Below, one piece after another: positions 16,509 through 25,668 of a stretch of 42,505 nucleotides of DNA. The notes beneath the pieces are model-generated. The model did not search any database and was not told the DNA's origin. It saw only the letters and a list, made by a program, of their open reading frames with translations. The position numbers and the translations under genes were made by a program. The stretch's first letter is position 1. The number at the start of each line of letters is the position of its first letter. Source of the stretch: a virus. The DNA lies in IMG/VR virus record IMGVR_UViG_3300018080_000054, positions 1 to 42,505 of that record. One strand, given 5' to 3'.

Positions 16509-16682
16509 AATAACATCAAGCATCTTTTTATTAATCGTTAATGTACTTTCAATGAAAGCAATATGTAGTTTCATTTCCCTGCTTTGATATCTTTGTTTTA
16601 CTTCGGATCGTTTTTTTGCAAGTAGATTACTCAGCTCAGTTATTCTTTTTTCAAGCAACAATATTACTTTTGCTTCTGTCAT
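16497..16682 (-). CDS. Small helical protein on the opposite strand
   Basis: A 61-aa minus-strand gene inside the rightward late block. The protein is a single amphipathic, probably coiled-coil helix (ITELSNLLAKKRSEVKQRYQS). It is supported by gggggtatt directly before the ATG and by a promoter-like pair upstream. Its stop lies within the arm of the late terminator, so it is a self-contained unit, like a moron or a small antagonist of the late region. No family is recognised. Confidence 0.55.
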   Translation of the reverse strand: MTEAKVILLLEKRITELSNLLAKKRSEVKQRYQSREMKLHIAFIESTLTINKKMLDVIKRA

Positions 16683-16702
16683 AATACCCCCAAGAGCTTT
16701 AG

Positions 16703-16730
16703 AATATAGATAAGATGTACTTTAACTCAA
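16703..16730 (-). promoter_or_regulatory. Candidate promoter for the minus-strand small gene
   Basis: On the minus strand, TTGAGT (complement of 16725-16730) is followed after 16 bases by TATATT (complement of 16703-16708). The match to sigma70 consensus is 4/6 and 5/6. It lies 20 nt upstream of the ATG at 16682. Confidence 0.45.
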
Positions 16731-16740
16731 AGGACGAGTT

Positions 16741-16917
16741 TTGTACTATGCAAAGGTTTCTGTAGGATTTAACGAGCATTTATTTCCCGGAGAAGACGAT
16801 ATAGTCTTGGAACTTAGTGACCCTTGCATAGGGATGGTGTGTCGAACCTTAGACGAAGACTTTGCAATGCGAGAAGTTGAGAAGAACCTATTTGTCTCTA
16901 CGTCACAAGAAGATTAG
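16741..16917 (+). CDS. Small acidic protein, TTG start
   Basis: A 58-aa reading frame that begins with TTG at 16741, preceded by aaggacgag, a fair ribosome binding site. The product (YYAKVSVGFNEHLFPGEDD near the start, VCRTLDEDFAMREVEK later) is acidic, has two Cys, and has the composition of a folded protein. I do not recognise it. It lies between the opposing 61-aa gene and the tail genes; the intervening 58 nt would hold both promoters. Confidence 0.5.
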   Translation: MYYAKVSVGFNEHLFPGEDDIVLELSDPCIGMVCRTLDEDFAMREVEKNLFVSTSQED

Positions 16918-17016
16918 TATATAAACTCATGGCCCCAAATTTCATATCATTTAAAGGGGTATGCTACAATCAGCAGTATCACACCCGATCTACGCAAAAC
17001 AATATAAGGAATTTAT

Positions 17017-17406
17017 ATGGCCAGCACTCTATCCAACGGATACATATTACCTGCATCGGGAGACCGAGGAAGTACATTTTTTCCGGCCCTGGAATCAAAT
17101 ATTACAAGATTGAACTCTCATAATCACGATGGCAACAACAGTGAACTTTTGACGCCTAGTTCGATCACACTTACCACACAAACTCTCCTTGCTGCTGGGT
17201 GGACTTTAGTATCTCCTTCTGTGTATAGACAGTTAGTAACGATGCCTGGAACTTTAACTTTTGACGGTAGACTTATTCAATGTCAGATCGCCTCTGGTGC
17301 AAACTCTGGAGATTTATTTTACCCATCTATAGAAAAACAATCGGCAAATACATTTTACGTCTACATAAATGACAACACTGTCGATGTTTTGGTGAAATAC
17401 GCATGA
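17017..17406 (+). CDS. Small tail-region structural protein
   Basis: A 129-aa beta-rich protein. The motif LNSHNHDGNNSELLTPSSI resembles the N-terminal HxHDG elements common in phage tail-fibre and baseplate parts. The ATG follows ataaggaattt. Its stop overlaps the start of the next gene by 4 nt (ATGA), so it is coupled to the large hub-like protein. It is probably a virion part, such as a short fibre or connector. Confidence 0.72.
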   Translation: MASTLSNGYILPASGDRGSTFFPALESNITRLNSHNHDGNNSELLTPSSITLTTQTLLAAGWTLVSPSVYRQLVTMPGTLTFDGRLIQCQIASGANSGDLFYPSIEKQSANTFYVYINDNTVDVLVKYA

Positions 17407-19643
17407 CACTCAATGTTCAACCTTTTGAGGTATCTCAGTTTCACGGTGGTATAACGGACAATTATCTCGATGGTGACCCACATAAGTACCGATATGGGCA
17501 AAATTTCGTGATTACTACCCATAAGAAACTTTATACTCGACCAGGATCGAACATTTATGATGAGGCCAATGCTCAAATTCCATTGGGTGCTCAAAGAATT
17601 TCAACGATAATTAATTATAAAAAGAACACTGACTTATTAATCCATTCTGCCCGGAGAGTTTATAACTACGACGCAGGATGGAATCATTTGACTGGACCGT
17701 CTGGAAATCCTGTATTTGAAACAGGAACAGCAACAACACTTATGGCATATGCCGAGTGGAACTCTCAGTTGATTCTCACTAATGACAATTACAACCTGCC
17801 GACTAAATTATTTAAAGACGGTGGCGGTAACTGGCAGGTCAGAACTGCTGGACTACCAGAACTTGCCACCACACCCACTGTCACGGCAGGTGGTGCGGGG
17901 GCAGGAAGCTACCTTTACGCATTTATTTATAAATATGAATATACCGTTGGAACTTTGACTTATACCGATTTTGGACCTGTGACTCAGGAATCACTTTCAA
18001 GTGCAGCAGCTCCAAATTCTTCAGCAGTGGCCATAACTGCTATACCCACATTATCAAACACTGCTACTTCAAATTACGATACTGCCAATATTACTTTAGA
18101 AATATATCGGACGATTGACGGTGGAGATACATTCTATTTTGTTACTTCTCTTGCAAATGGTACTGCTAGTTATAATGATAGTACTAGCGATTCGGACTTA
18201 ATAACTGCCGCGACCTTATACACGACTGGCGGTATAGAGGAGAACTCTCCACCACCACTTAGTAAATACGTACATACTACTAATGGCTACACATATTATG
18301 CCAATGCTAAGCTTGGTTCTGCTGAGTACCCATACCGGGTGTACCAATCTAAGATATCAGATCCTGACTCTGTTCCAGTAGGATTTTATGCTGATTTAGA
18401 AGAGGATATTGTAGGTATATCTAGCTACAACTTCTCCACAGTCATTGGAACCAATAGATCTATATATAGATTGGATGGTTCATATGATGATGACGGTACT
18501 GGAGCACTTACTTTCCAAAAGTTGAAAGATAATGTGGGTCTACTGTCACACAATTCATTTGTTCAAACACAAATTGGTCTTTTCTTTGCTGCCGACGATG
18601 GGTTTTATTGGACGGATGGCTATCAAGCTTTAAAACTTACTACCCAACTTAATGCTAGATATAAAAGCATAGTCGCAAATAATCCTCAGAATATATATGG
18701 GACTTATGACACTGAAAACGACAGAATCATTTGGGCCATGCAAGAGAGCGATGGCAGTACTGATAACGACATAATTTGGTGCATGGATTTAAACTTTGGA
18801 ATCCAAAATGAGATGCCTATTACAACCTGGGCAAATGATGCATCTTTTGCACCTTCTGCCGTAGGTTATTACAACAAACAAATATTAAGAGGAGATAGGA
18901 GGGGGTATCTATTTTATCACGATAGTCTTCTATACTCCGACCCTCGAGTTGATACTCTTGTGGCCGCTTCTAGTTGGGAAAGAAAGGCCATAATTTATAA
19001 CTACGTTTCTTGTGCATACAAGTTTGGAACTTCATACGTTAGAAAGTGGCTTACAAGGATGGTATTGACCGCGGATAACGACACAAATTTGGCCCTGCAA
19101 ATTTCAGGCATAAATGATGATGGTAGGAGTACTTTGAATCTAAAACCTATCATTTTCAAAAGTGCACTTGTTTGGGGCGATCCTGATCCTGTTTGGGGTG
19201 ACCCTGATATTCGCTGGAACTATGATGGCCTGATAGATGAGTGGCGAAGATTTCCAGCAACAGGTATTAGATGCTCTTATAAACAAGTTCAATTAACAAA
19301 TGCTTACGTTCAAGTAGACTCGTCTGACGTCAACGGATTGGTAACAGTCGATGGAACTGCGAAAACTGCAACACTGGTAAGTGCAGCTACTGCTGACTTT
19401 CCGTCAAATGCAGTAGATTATTACATCAGTTTTGAAAACGACGCGTATACCAGGGAATATCTTATTACTGCACGAACAGACGATACAGTCACATTCGACG
19501 ATCCAGAAGGTCAAGCACCAACTAGTACTCTAGGTTGGAGAATGAGAGGACAGCTCAAAAATCAAGTCCTAAATCTTGTCGGATATTGTTTGCATTATTC
19601 TCTCCTTGGTAAGACGCAAAAACCTTACCAAGGTGAGTCATGA
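17403..19643 (+). CDS. Large tail structural protein, probable tail hub / tube component
   Basis: A 746-aa protein with repeated strands typical of beta-propeller-like tail proteins: IGTNRSIYRLDGSYDD, QTQIGLFFAADDGFYWTDGYQAL, NIYGTYDTENDRIIWAM and KQILRGDRRGYLFYHDS. The N-terminus (FHGGITDNYLDGDPHKYRYGQNFVIT) looks like that of tail tubular/stabilising proteins of short-tailed phages (P22 gp10-like or T7 gp12-like by shape, not by alignment). It would seal and extend the head channel and hold the fibres. ATGA overlaps occur at both ends. A near-duplication is visible near residue 590 (VWGDPDPVWGDPDIRW). Confidence 0.75.
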   Translation: MTLNVQPFEVSQFHGGITDNYLDGDPHKYRYGQNFVITTHKKLYTRPGSNIYDEANAQIPLGAQRISTIINYKKNTDLLIHSARRVYNYDAGWNHLTGPSGNPVFETGTATTLMAYAEWNSQLILTNDNYNLPTKLFKDGGGNWQVRTAGLPELATTPTVTAGGAGAGSYLYAFIYKYEYTVGTLTYTDFGPVTQESLSSAAAPNSSAVAITAIPTLSNTATSNYDTANITLEIYRTIDGGDTFYFVTSLANGTASYNDSTSDSDLITAATLYTTGGIEENSPPPLSKYVHTTNGYTYYANAKLGSAEYPYRVYQSKISDPDSVPVGFYADLEEDIVGISSYNFSTVIGTNRSIYRLDGSYDDDGTGALTFQKLKDNVGLLSHNSFVQTQIGLFFAADDGFYWTDGYQALKLTTQLNARYKSIVANNPQNIYGTYDTENDRIIWAMQESDGSTDNDIIWCMDLNFGIQNEMPITTWANDASFAPSAVGYYNKQILRGDRRGYLFYHDSLLYSDPRVDTLVAASSWERKAIIYNYVSCAYKFGTSYVRKWLTRMVLTADNDTNLALQISGINDDGRSTLNLKPIIFKSALVWGDPDPVWGDPDIRWNYDGLIDEWRRFPATGIRCSYKQVQLTNAYVQVDSSDVNGLVTVDGTAKTATLVSAATADFPSNAVDYYISFENDAYTREYLITARTDDTVTFDDPEGQAPTSTLGWRMRGQLKNQVLNLVGYCLHYSLLGKTQKPYQGES

Positions 19644-20122
19644 GTCCAGATAATAAAAGCTTATTTTTACAACAAATTAATGACACTTACATTCGGGAAA
19701 ATTTCCGCCGTTTGAAATTCCAACTGGATCAATTGCAGACTGCGGGAATTGCAGGGCCTGCGGGACCACAAGGTCCGCAAGGAGATCCAGGTTTAACCCA
19801 GGCCACCGCCACACCTTCATCGGGAGGTGGTACAATTACAGGTGGAAATATCACCCTAGCAGACAACCGAGCTGTGAAGTACACAATCTTGGCATACAAC
19901 ATTGCCGAGGATGTGACTAAGTATCAAGAACTAGTCGTTCTAAACACCGATGGAACAACTTCAGGATTGAAAAATATCTCAGGCTTTTCGGGAGGCAATC
20001 CGATAAACTACTCTATAAGTAGTGCGATTTCTGGGGGAGATATTGAGCTTACAATTCAGAATAACGAGTTATTCGATTTGCAAGTAGAAATTACACAAGT
20101 GTTACTTGGTAACATCACATAG
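19640..20122 (+). CDS. Short collagen-like fibre protein
   Basis: A 160-aa protein. Residues ~38-51 are a short collagen-like Gly-X-Y run (GIAGPAGPQGPQGDPG), a common trimerising stalk in phage fibres. The N-terminal ~35 residues are helical (LFLQQINDTYIRENFRRLKFQLDQL) and probably attach to the hub protein, whose gene it overlaps by 4 nt. The C-terminal ~100 residues are beta-rich and could be a knob. It is likely a minor fibre or adaptor. Confidence 0.75.
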   Translation: MSPDNKSLFLQQINDTYIRENFRRLKFQLDQLQTAGIAGPAGPQGPQGDPGLTQATATPSSGGGTITGGNITLADNRAVKYTILAYNIAEDVTKYQELVVLNTDGTTSGLKNISGFSGGNPINYSISSAISGGDIELTIQNNELFDLQVEITQVLLGNIT

Positions 20123-20139
20123 CCTAATTAGGAGGGGAT

Positions 20140-21309
20140 ATGGCAAGAGAATTATTTGGAATTGAACAAGGGGTTCACCTACTGAGTGAAAACTCAGATA
20201 CAGGTGTAATGCTACTATTTGGATCAGCAGAGCCAGGATCAATCGGTACATTTGATGATGATGCTGAAGTAGGGTCTGCATTTTTTAGAACTAACGGTTC
20301 TTTTTATATTAAAGATACTGCTGGAACAGGTACAGATAAGTGGGTTCGTCAGGCCAATGCTGATGATCTTTTAAACGTTACTTGGAGAAGTGAGCTTGTT
20401 AGAGCTGCTACTAATGAGGCCCTAGTTGCCGGCTCAACTGATCCGACTGGTTGGGCGGATAATGAGCAAGGCCTTGCAGATACAGATTTTGCAATTGGCG
20501 AATATGTAATTGGTGATGTTGATGGAACTCCTGCATTGTTTGAAGTTACAGCAATCTCATCTCCAAACATCACTCTTGCTGCTGCTGGAGATGCTTTAGC
20601 AGATGGCGATACTTTTGTAGTTAGAAACTATCTACCAGACTCGCCTGCTGCTCAAGAGGGTCAGGCCATTGTTACTTACAACGGCTCTGCAATTATCAAG
20701 CTTGGCGATGTTAATTGGGACTTGGCCACAGGAATTAACATATCATCAGGGTATACTCCTGGAGCTGGTGATGTTGGAGTTTCTGACACTGTTGAATCTG
20801 CAATTGAAAAGCTTGATGGAAATCAAGATAACGTTATTTCAATTTTAGGAATTGATGCTCAAACGCTATCAGACTTTGGAACGTTTACAGGTACAATACT
20901 TACAGACAATTCAGATGCTAAATCTCTTTTTCAAGAATTAGAAACTTATGTAGAAGCTCTTGTAACTTTAACCTCAGTTTCTCAAGCGGCCGTTACAACA
21001 GCGGTGACTTTAGATTCTGTTTTAGTAGACGACGTGGCGTGTGCTAAGTGGTTAGTAACTGTCGAGCTAGATTCAGATGCTACAAGAAAAAGACATCTTG
21101 TTATCTTTGCAGGACATGACGGTCATGCCGCTGCTGATGCTGTAAATGTGGATGACACTGTAGCATCTAAATTAAATTTAGGTGCAAACTTTACGTACCG
21201 AGTTTCAGTAGATCTAAACGGAACAGGTGCTTCTCAAGAAATGAGACTTAGAGTTTCTGCTGGTGCTGCGGCATCTTTTTACGCAACAAGAATCCCTAAT
21301 CAGTTTTAG
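20140..21309 (+). CDS. Tail fibre-like structural protein
   Basis: A 389-aa beta-rich, acidic protein with a good aggagggg ribosome binding site. The N-terminal region (GSAEPGSIGTFDDDAEVGSAFFRTNGSFYIKDTAG) resembles the N-termini of fibre proteins that bind a common attachment site. The motif VSDTVESAIEKLDGNQDNV is a helical linker seen in phage fibres. The C-terminal ~110 residues are a compact beta domain that may form the tip. Codon use is A/T-rich with many CTT and GCT, as in the capsid gene, suggesting high expression, perhaps as a major appendage or head fibre. Confidence 0.75.
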   Translation: MARELFGIEQGVHLLSENSDTGVMLLFGSAEPGSIGTFDDDAEVGSAFFRTNGSFYIKDTAGTGTDKWVRQANADDLLNVTWRSELVRAATNEALVAGSTDPTGWADNEQGLADTDFAIGEYVIGDVDGTPALFEVTAISSPNITLAAAGDALADGDTFVVRNYLPDSPAAQEGQAIVTYNGSAIIKLGDVNWDLATGINISSGYTPGAGDVGVSDTVESAIEKLDGNQDNVISILGIDAQTLSDFGTFTGTILTDNSDAKSLFQELETYVEALVTLTSVSQAAVTTAVTLDSVLVDDVACAKWLVTVELDSDATRKRHLVIFAGHDGHAAADAVNVDDTVASKLNLGANFTYRVSVDLNGTGASQEMRLRVSAGAAASFYATRIPNQF

Positions 21310-21365
21310 TTAGCATAGGTGAGAACCAATCCTAGACGAGCAAGGATGCAAATCTAAAATGGTTT

Positions 21366-21406
21366 AAAAGGGGCCAAGGATATAATTTTTAAGGCCCCTT
21401 TTCAAC
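21366..21406 (+). terminator. Hairpin / probable terminator before the tailspike gene
   Basis: aaaaggggcc (21366-21375) pairs perfectly over 10 bp with ggcccctttt (21393-21402) across a 17-nt AT-rich loop. The T run is only the four bases that end the stem, so termination may be partial. Confidence 0.65.
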
Positions 21407-21419
21407 ACTTTGAGGAAAG

Positions 21420-23660
21420 ATGAGCTTAAATAAAGATAAAACGTACATTGTTGAAAATGGAATTGAAATTGAAAATCCTGGAGACCGTACAACTGTTGTA
21501 TATTCTGGTGGGGAAGCTAGTCCTGTAGGTCAAGATTTTCCTGTTGGAACTATTTATCAGTACAAAACTGCAAGCGGATCAACGTTCTGGAAGAAAACTG
21601 ATACGGGAATAAACGATTGGAGACAACTAGACGAGCAAGATCTAAATATTGTTATATCCAGCGGCACTGTATTTGTATCTCCAGATGGAAATGATTCCAC
21701 CGGAACAGGTTCTTTCTATAAACCGTTTCAAACCTTAACAGGCGTTTACGATGCTTTAGTTGCTGGGGATATTACTGCCACAGCTTTATCACCTCTTCAC
21801 GTGGATTGTGATGCTGCCATTATTGATCAAGATCCTGTGGATTTTTCTGCTTACACAAACATTTTAATAAGCGGAAAAGGACCGAGAACAAGGCTAAAAG
21901 CTACTAATGCAAACGCTAACTTAGTCACGTTAGGTGCAAGCTCTTCCCTCAGATCTATATCGTTTGAAGGTGTTACTAATGCTTCAAACTGGCACGTTGT
22001 TTGGTCAGGAACTGGAACCGGTGTAGGCTCATTCAACGACTTATTTTTTAATCAAGGGTCGAATTGTTTAAAAGTTGAAAACACTACAGGTACTTTTAGA
22101 ATAAGTGGTTCTAATTCTTTAATACTTCAAAACTCGGGCACTTGTTTTGAAGGAAATTCAAACACTACATTAACTGTGGATGGCTTTAGCATTCTTGGCG
22201 ATGGGACTAATACAAAAGGGTTTGTTCAAAATGGAGACTCTCAACTTTTTATATTTTCAGGACGGACTACTAGTCTAGGAACTTTATATGAAGTTAATGG
22301 TGATACTGGATCGTGCTTTTACGGTGATGTTTCTGACACCGGAAGTAACGTTGTTTTTGACCAAAATGGCAATTCTTCTGTAGAAGTCATCTCGGGGTCG
22401 TATGAGTTTAGTAAAGCAGTTATAACAAATACATCAGTTATTGAAGGATACTTTTTTAACATCACTCCTGACGACAACCAGCTTAGGTGTTTGTCAGAAC
22501 TTTCTGTAGGGCTGCCAGGTTCAGGCCGTGAAAGTGCTTTTGGGCAAGGAGACTCTACGGTTTTAGGGATGCTGGTCTATACATATGACGGCTCCACTTA
22601 TACTGATGTTTCTGAAGATGCCGCAAGTTCAAGCGGTTCGACGTTTACATTTCCAAACACAAATACCAACTCTGCAATCTATGTAGGGTTTGCATTTGAT
22701 ACTGTCAGCCCTATTCAATTTTACGGGATTAAAAACTTCATAACTACAGCGGCAGTGCTTGGTTCGGGAGATATCGTTTTTGAATACTGGAATGGCGCTT
22801 GGACAGAGTTTAATCATATGCAAACTCAGTCTGACAGACCTCACCAATCTTTGGCCAATGACAAATTTACGGATACAGGAAGCTTTCAAGCATTATTTGA
22901 TCCTAGATTAGAAGATGACTGGGCCGTAAACGACCCCGTAAGTTTTGGCACTAATGTCTACTGGATACGACTTCGTATTTCTAGCTCAATAACTACAGCA
23001 CCTATTTTTGAAAAATTTAAAATTCACACCAATAGGATGGAGCTTGAAAGCGATGGATTTCAAAGGATGTATGGGCTTTCAAGAATTGAAGAGAAGTTTC
23101 CAATAACTTTTGGAGGTCTTTTTTCAAACGTTGGGAAGGCCCCTACAGACCAAGATTTTTATTTATCAGACAACTTGGGTATCGCTGCCACAGGGAATAG
23201 TTTTCCAACAAACCAAGACAGAGCTATAATCTTTTCTCAATTTATACCTTTTGAACTTGATACAAGCGCTCCTGTTAAGCTAACAATATCTTATTTCGTG
23301 GACACTGCTCTCTCAGGAGTTATACAGTGGGTAGTTGATTGGGCCACTAGTGCTGAGATGGACCCTGTATATACTTCTACGGCTTTAGCACCTACAACAT
23401 TTACAAATGAAAGAAACGTTACAGTTTTAGACACCGTAGGCGCATCTGAAAATAACAAAGACAGAGTTAAAACAATCGAACTTGAAATTCCAGAAGCAGT
23501 AACACAACAGGCGAGCAACGCTCCAAATTCAAAATTATGGCTACGACTTACTAGAGATGTTTCTGGGTCTGACACGTATGCCGGAAATGCAATATTAACA
23601 GACTTTGCACTTTTCTATACTGCATGGAGAGAGGGCGGTTATGCTGGAGCAATCCTATGA
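21420..23660 (+). CDS. Tailspike-like protein with a right-handed beta-helix
   Basis: A 746-aa protein. After an attachment region (residues 1-75, including VGTIYQYKTASGSTFWKKTD), residues ~83-105 read FVSPDGNDSTGTGSFYKPFQTL, the typical first turn of pectate-lyase-type parallel beta-helices. A series of short beta coils rich in Asn, Gly, Ser and Thr follows to about residue 340. The C-terminal half is a different beta-rich part, including KLTISYFVDTALSGVIQWVVDW. Such spikes bind and often cut surface polysaccharide. No catalytic residues can be assigned by eye, so enzymatic activity is not claimed. gaggaaag precedes the ATG. Confidence 0.8.
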   Translation: MSLNKDKTYIVENGIEIENPGDRTTVVYSGGEASPVGQDFPVGTIYQYKTASGSTFWKKTDTGINDWRQLDEQDLNIVISSGTVFVSPDGNDSTGTGSFYKPFQTLTGVYDALVAGDITATALSPLHVDCDAAIIDQDPVDFSAYTNILISGKGPRTRLKATNANANLVTLGASSSLRSISFEGVTNASNWHVVWSGTGTGVGSFNDLFFNQGSNCLKVENTTGTFRISGSNSLILQNSGTCFEGNSNTTLTVDGFSILGDGTNTKGFVQNGDSQLFIFSGRTTSLGTLYEVNGDTGSCFYGDVSDTGSNVVFDQNGNSSVEVISGSYEFSKAVITNTSVIEGYFFNITPDDNQLRCLSELSVGLPGSGRESAFGQGDSTVLGMLVYTYDGSTYTDVSEDAASSSGSTFTFPNTNTNSAIYVGFAFDTVSPIQFYGIKNFITTAAVLGSGDIVFEYWNGAWTEFNHMQTQSDRPHQSLANDKFTDTGSFQALFDPRLEDDWAVNDPVSFGTNVYWIRLRISSSITTAPIFEKFKIHTNRMELESDGFQRMYGLSRIEEKFPITFGGLFSNVGKAPTDQDFYLSDNLGIAATGNSFPTNQDRAIIFSQFIPFELDTSAPVKLTISYFVDTALSGVIQWVVDWATSAEMDPVYTSTALAPTTFTNERNVTVLDTVGASENNKDRVKTIELEIPEAVTQQASNAPNSKLWLRLTRDVSGSDTYAGNAILTDFALFYTAWREGGYAGAIL

Positions 23661-24193
23661 GAATTGGAATTTTAAATAAAGAGCTGAATAAACTAGTTGC
23701 AAGTGTTCCTGGCAAATCACTTACTGTTAAAAAGGGATATCCTTTAAATAAATTTGCATATGTTGTTTTGGAAGAAGGGAAAAATCCTAAAGCATATACT
23801 TATAACTCACAAACCGATTCCGTGGAATATGACGAAAGTTATGTGGAACCTATTAGCAAGGGTAAAATCATCGCGGAGTATATTACCCAGAAAGATAGGT
23901 CCAATAAATTATTGACCTCCCTTCTATACGATTTATATGGAGAGTTTGCTTTTTATTACAGAGAAAGCTCTTTTGAATTAGAACTAGATTTTTATGAGAT
24001 GTGTGAACAGGAGTATATTATTAGAGCTTCTGTTTTTTCTAATTTAAACAAATGTGCAGCTTCCGGACTTGTGAAATCTTTTAAAGAGATATTGCTCATG
24101 CTTGCACAACCCCAAAACAAGTATCACGATTTTTTAACTACAGACGTACTAAATTATTTTATTGAAAAACTTGATAACTTTATGGAGCAATAA
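23657..24193 (+). CDS. Hypothetical protein, possible tail assembly factor
   Basis: The product is 178 aa from the ATG at 23657, which overlaps the stop of the tailspike gene by 4 nt (ATGA). I do not recognise it. The N-terminal half is mixed alpha/beta (LVASVPGKSLTVKKGYPLNKFAYVVLEE). The C-terminal half is helical, with Tyr/Phe-rich acidic stretches. Coupling to the tailspike would suit a folding chaperone or a virion connector. It ends directly before the adaptor gene. Confidence 0.7.
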   Translation: MRIGILNKELNKLVASVPGKSLTVKKGYPLNKFAYVVLEEGKNPKAYTYNSQTDSVEYDESYVEPISKGKIIAEYITQKDRSNKLLTSLLYDLYGEFAFYYRESSFELELDFYEMCEQEYIIRASVFSNLNKCAASGLVKSFKEILLMLAQPQNKYHDFLTTDVLNYFIEKLDNFMEQ

Positions 24194-24898
24194 ATGCAAT
24201 ATATAACTTATGCAGATATAAATGCAAAAGTCCGAAGGGCCTTAGACCTACAAGACGAATTATTTATCACTTCTGAGGAAATGCTGGACTATTGCAACGA
24301 TGGAATTGATGAAATCGAAGCAGAAGTCCACACGATATATGAAGATTATTTTCTGTCCGAAACCACTATTGACTTAGTTCAGGGCCAATCACTGTACGAA
24401 TTGCCCACTGGCATTTATGCTATGAAGATTCGTGAAATTGTTTATAACGACAACAGCGGTACTATCTATAAGATGAGAAGAATGCAGCCTTATGACAGGT
24501 TAGAGGTGCAACAGTTTGCGGAGAGATATTCTACAACAGATTGGTACAAGTATTACATCATCAATAATACTGCTGCGGATATCAATGACACACCTCAAAT
24601 TAAACTAGTTCCGGCCTCACAGGTGGATTTAACGGGCGGACTCATTGTACACTATTTAAGAAATGCAAACAGAATGACCGGCGACACTTCCGTTTGCGAT
24701 ATTCCTGAGTTTGCAGCGGTAGTAATGCAATATATGAAAGTCCGCTGCTATGAAAAAGAAGGCCACCCTAACCTCGAACTTGCAAAAGTTGATTTAGAAA
24801 GATTACGAGAAAAAATGCGAGACACCTTATCTAATATGGTTCCTGATGGGGATTCGACAATACCTCTTGATCTTTCATTTTACGAGGAGAGTTTCTAA
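24194..24898 (+). CDS. Head-tail adaptor-like protein
   Basis: A 234-aa protein. The N-terminal stretch ITYADINAKVRRALDL followed by ITSEEMLDYCNDGIDEIEAEVH matches the pattern of phage adaptor proteins, in which helices dock below the portal. The middle is beta-rich (QGQSLYELPTGIYAMKIREIVYND). The helical C-terminus (NLELAKVDLERLREKMRDTL) ends in an acidic segment. In P22 this job belongs to gp4. It is probably the ring joining portal to tail hub. It overlaps the next start by one base (TAATG). Confidence 0.72.
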   Translation: MQYITYADINAKVRRALDLQDELFITSEEMLDYCNDGIDEIEAEVHTIYEDYFLSETTIDLVQGQSLYELPTGIYAMKIREIVYNDNSGTIYKMRRMQPYDRLEVQQFAERYSTTDWYKYYIINNTAADINDTPQIKLVPASQVDLTGGLIVHYLRNANRMTGDTSVCDIPEFAAVVMQYMKVRCYEKEGHPNLELAKVDLERLREKMRDTLSNMVPDGDSTIPLDLSFYEESF

Positions 24899-25659
24899 TG
24901 GGTCTTTTAAGCGGAATAGGCGATGCAATAGGCGGAGTAACTGGCTCTGTAGGTGATATCTTTGGCGGCGCACTTGGTGCTGTAGGAAATGTGATTGGTG
25001 GTCCATTAGCCGGATATACCAACCAACCCCAAATGATGACCGTCCCTCCCAAACCTGGAAACTTCCAAGCTTTAGGATTACTTGATCAACATATGAGACT
25101 GCCGACCGGCCTAACATTGAATCCAACCCAGGCAAACTCGGCAGTTCATAGACTAAAACAAGCTGCATTCTCGAATCAATCTCCCTGGGCAACAATGTCT
25201 TTAAGAGGAATGAATGCAAATAAGCAACAATTGGCAGATCGTCTATACCGATCAAACTTGTCCGATGCTCAAGTGGCCATGAGTGAACAATCTGCAAAAA
25301 GTGGAATGGATGCTGCCTCGGCCGCGATGATTGCTGACAGAACTAGAAATCAAAATATGCTGGACCAACAAAACCTTAGACGACAAGAAAGAATGCTTGA
25401 TCTTGATCGACAAAAAACAGACGCTCAAATGCGAGCAGACTTTATGGGTGGAGCGTTTGAAGGTGATTTGAACCTAGCCAAAGCACAACAATTTAATATG
25501 TCGAATAGATTGAAAGAGAAGAGGAGACTAGATGCCCTGGATAAAATACGTTACCAAACTGAAATGGGCGATTTTGCTGCTGGCCAGTCAGGGCAAGCTA
25601 TTGCAGATGCTGGATCGGGAGGACTTCTCGGAAACTTATTCGGCGGCCTTTTCGGGTAG
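24898..25659 (+). CDS. Probable internal/ejection protein with Gly-rich hydrophobic N-terminus
   Basis: A 253-aa protein. Residues 1-40 form a Gly/Ala/Val/Ile repeat (LLSGIGDAIGGVTGSVGD; FGGALGAVGNVIGG) like the membrane-active segments of ejection proteins from short-tailed phages. Residues ~70-220 are helical and Gln/Met/Arg-rich, and the end is another Gly-rich strip (GGLLGNLFGGLFG). It begins the run of five to six genes before the late block ends, the usual place for internal virion proteins that enter the cell with the DNA. The assignment rests on composition and order. Confidence 0.68.
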   Translation: MGLLSGIGDAIGGVTGSVGDIFGGALGAVGNVIGGPLAGYTNQPQMMTVPPKPGNFQALGLLDQHMRLPTGLTLNPTQANSAVHRLKQAAFSNQSPWATMSLRGMNANKQQLADRLYRSNLSDAQVAMSEQSAKSGMDAASAAMIADRTRNQNMLDQQNLRRQERMLDLDRQKTDAQMRADFMGGAFEGDLNLAKAQQFNMSNRLKEKRRLDALDKIRYQTEMGDFAAGQSGQAIADAGSGGLLGNLFGGLFG

Positions 25660-25668
25660 GAGGATATA

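Noticed and set aside
16929-17123. 64-aa frame before the tail gene at 17017
   Set aside because: It overlaps the better supported 17017 gene in another frame, has no ribosome site and a composition unlike its neighbours.
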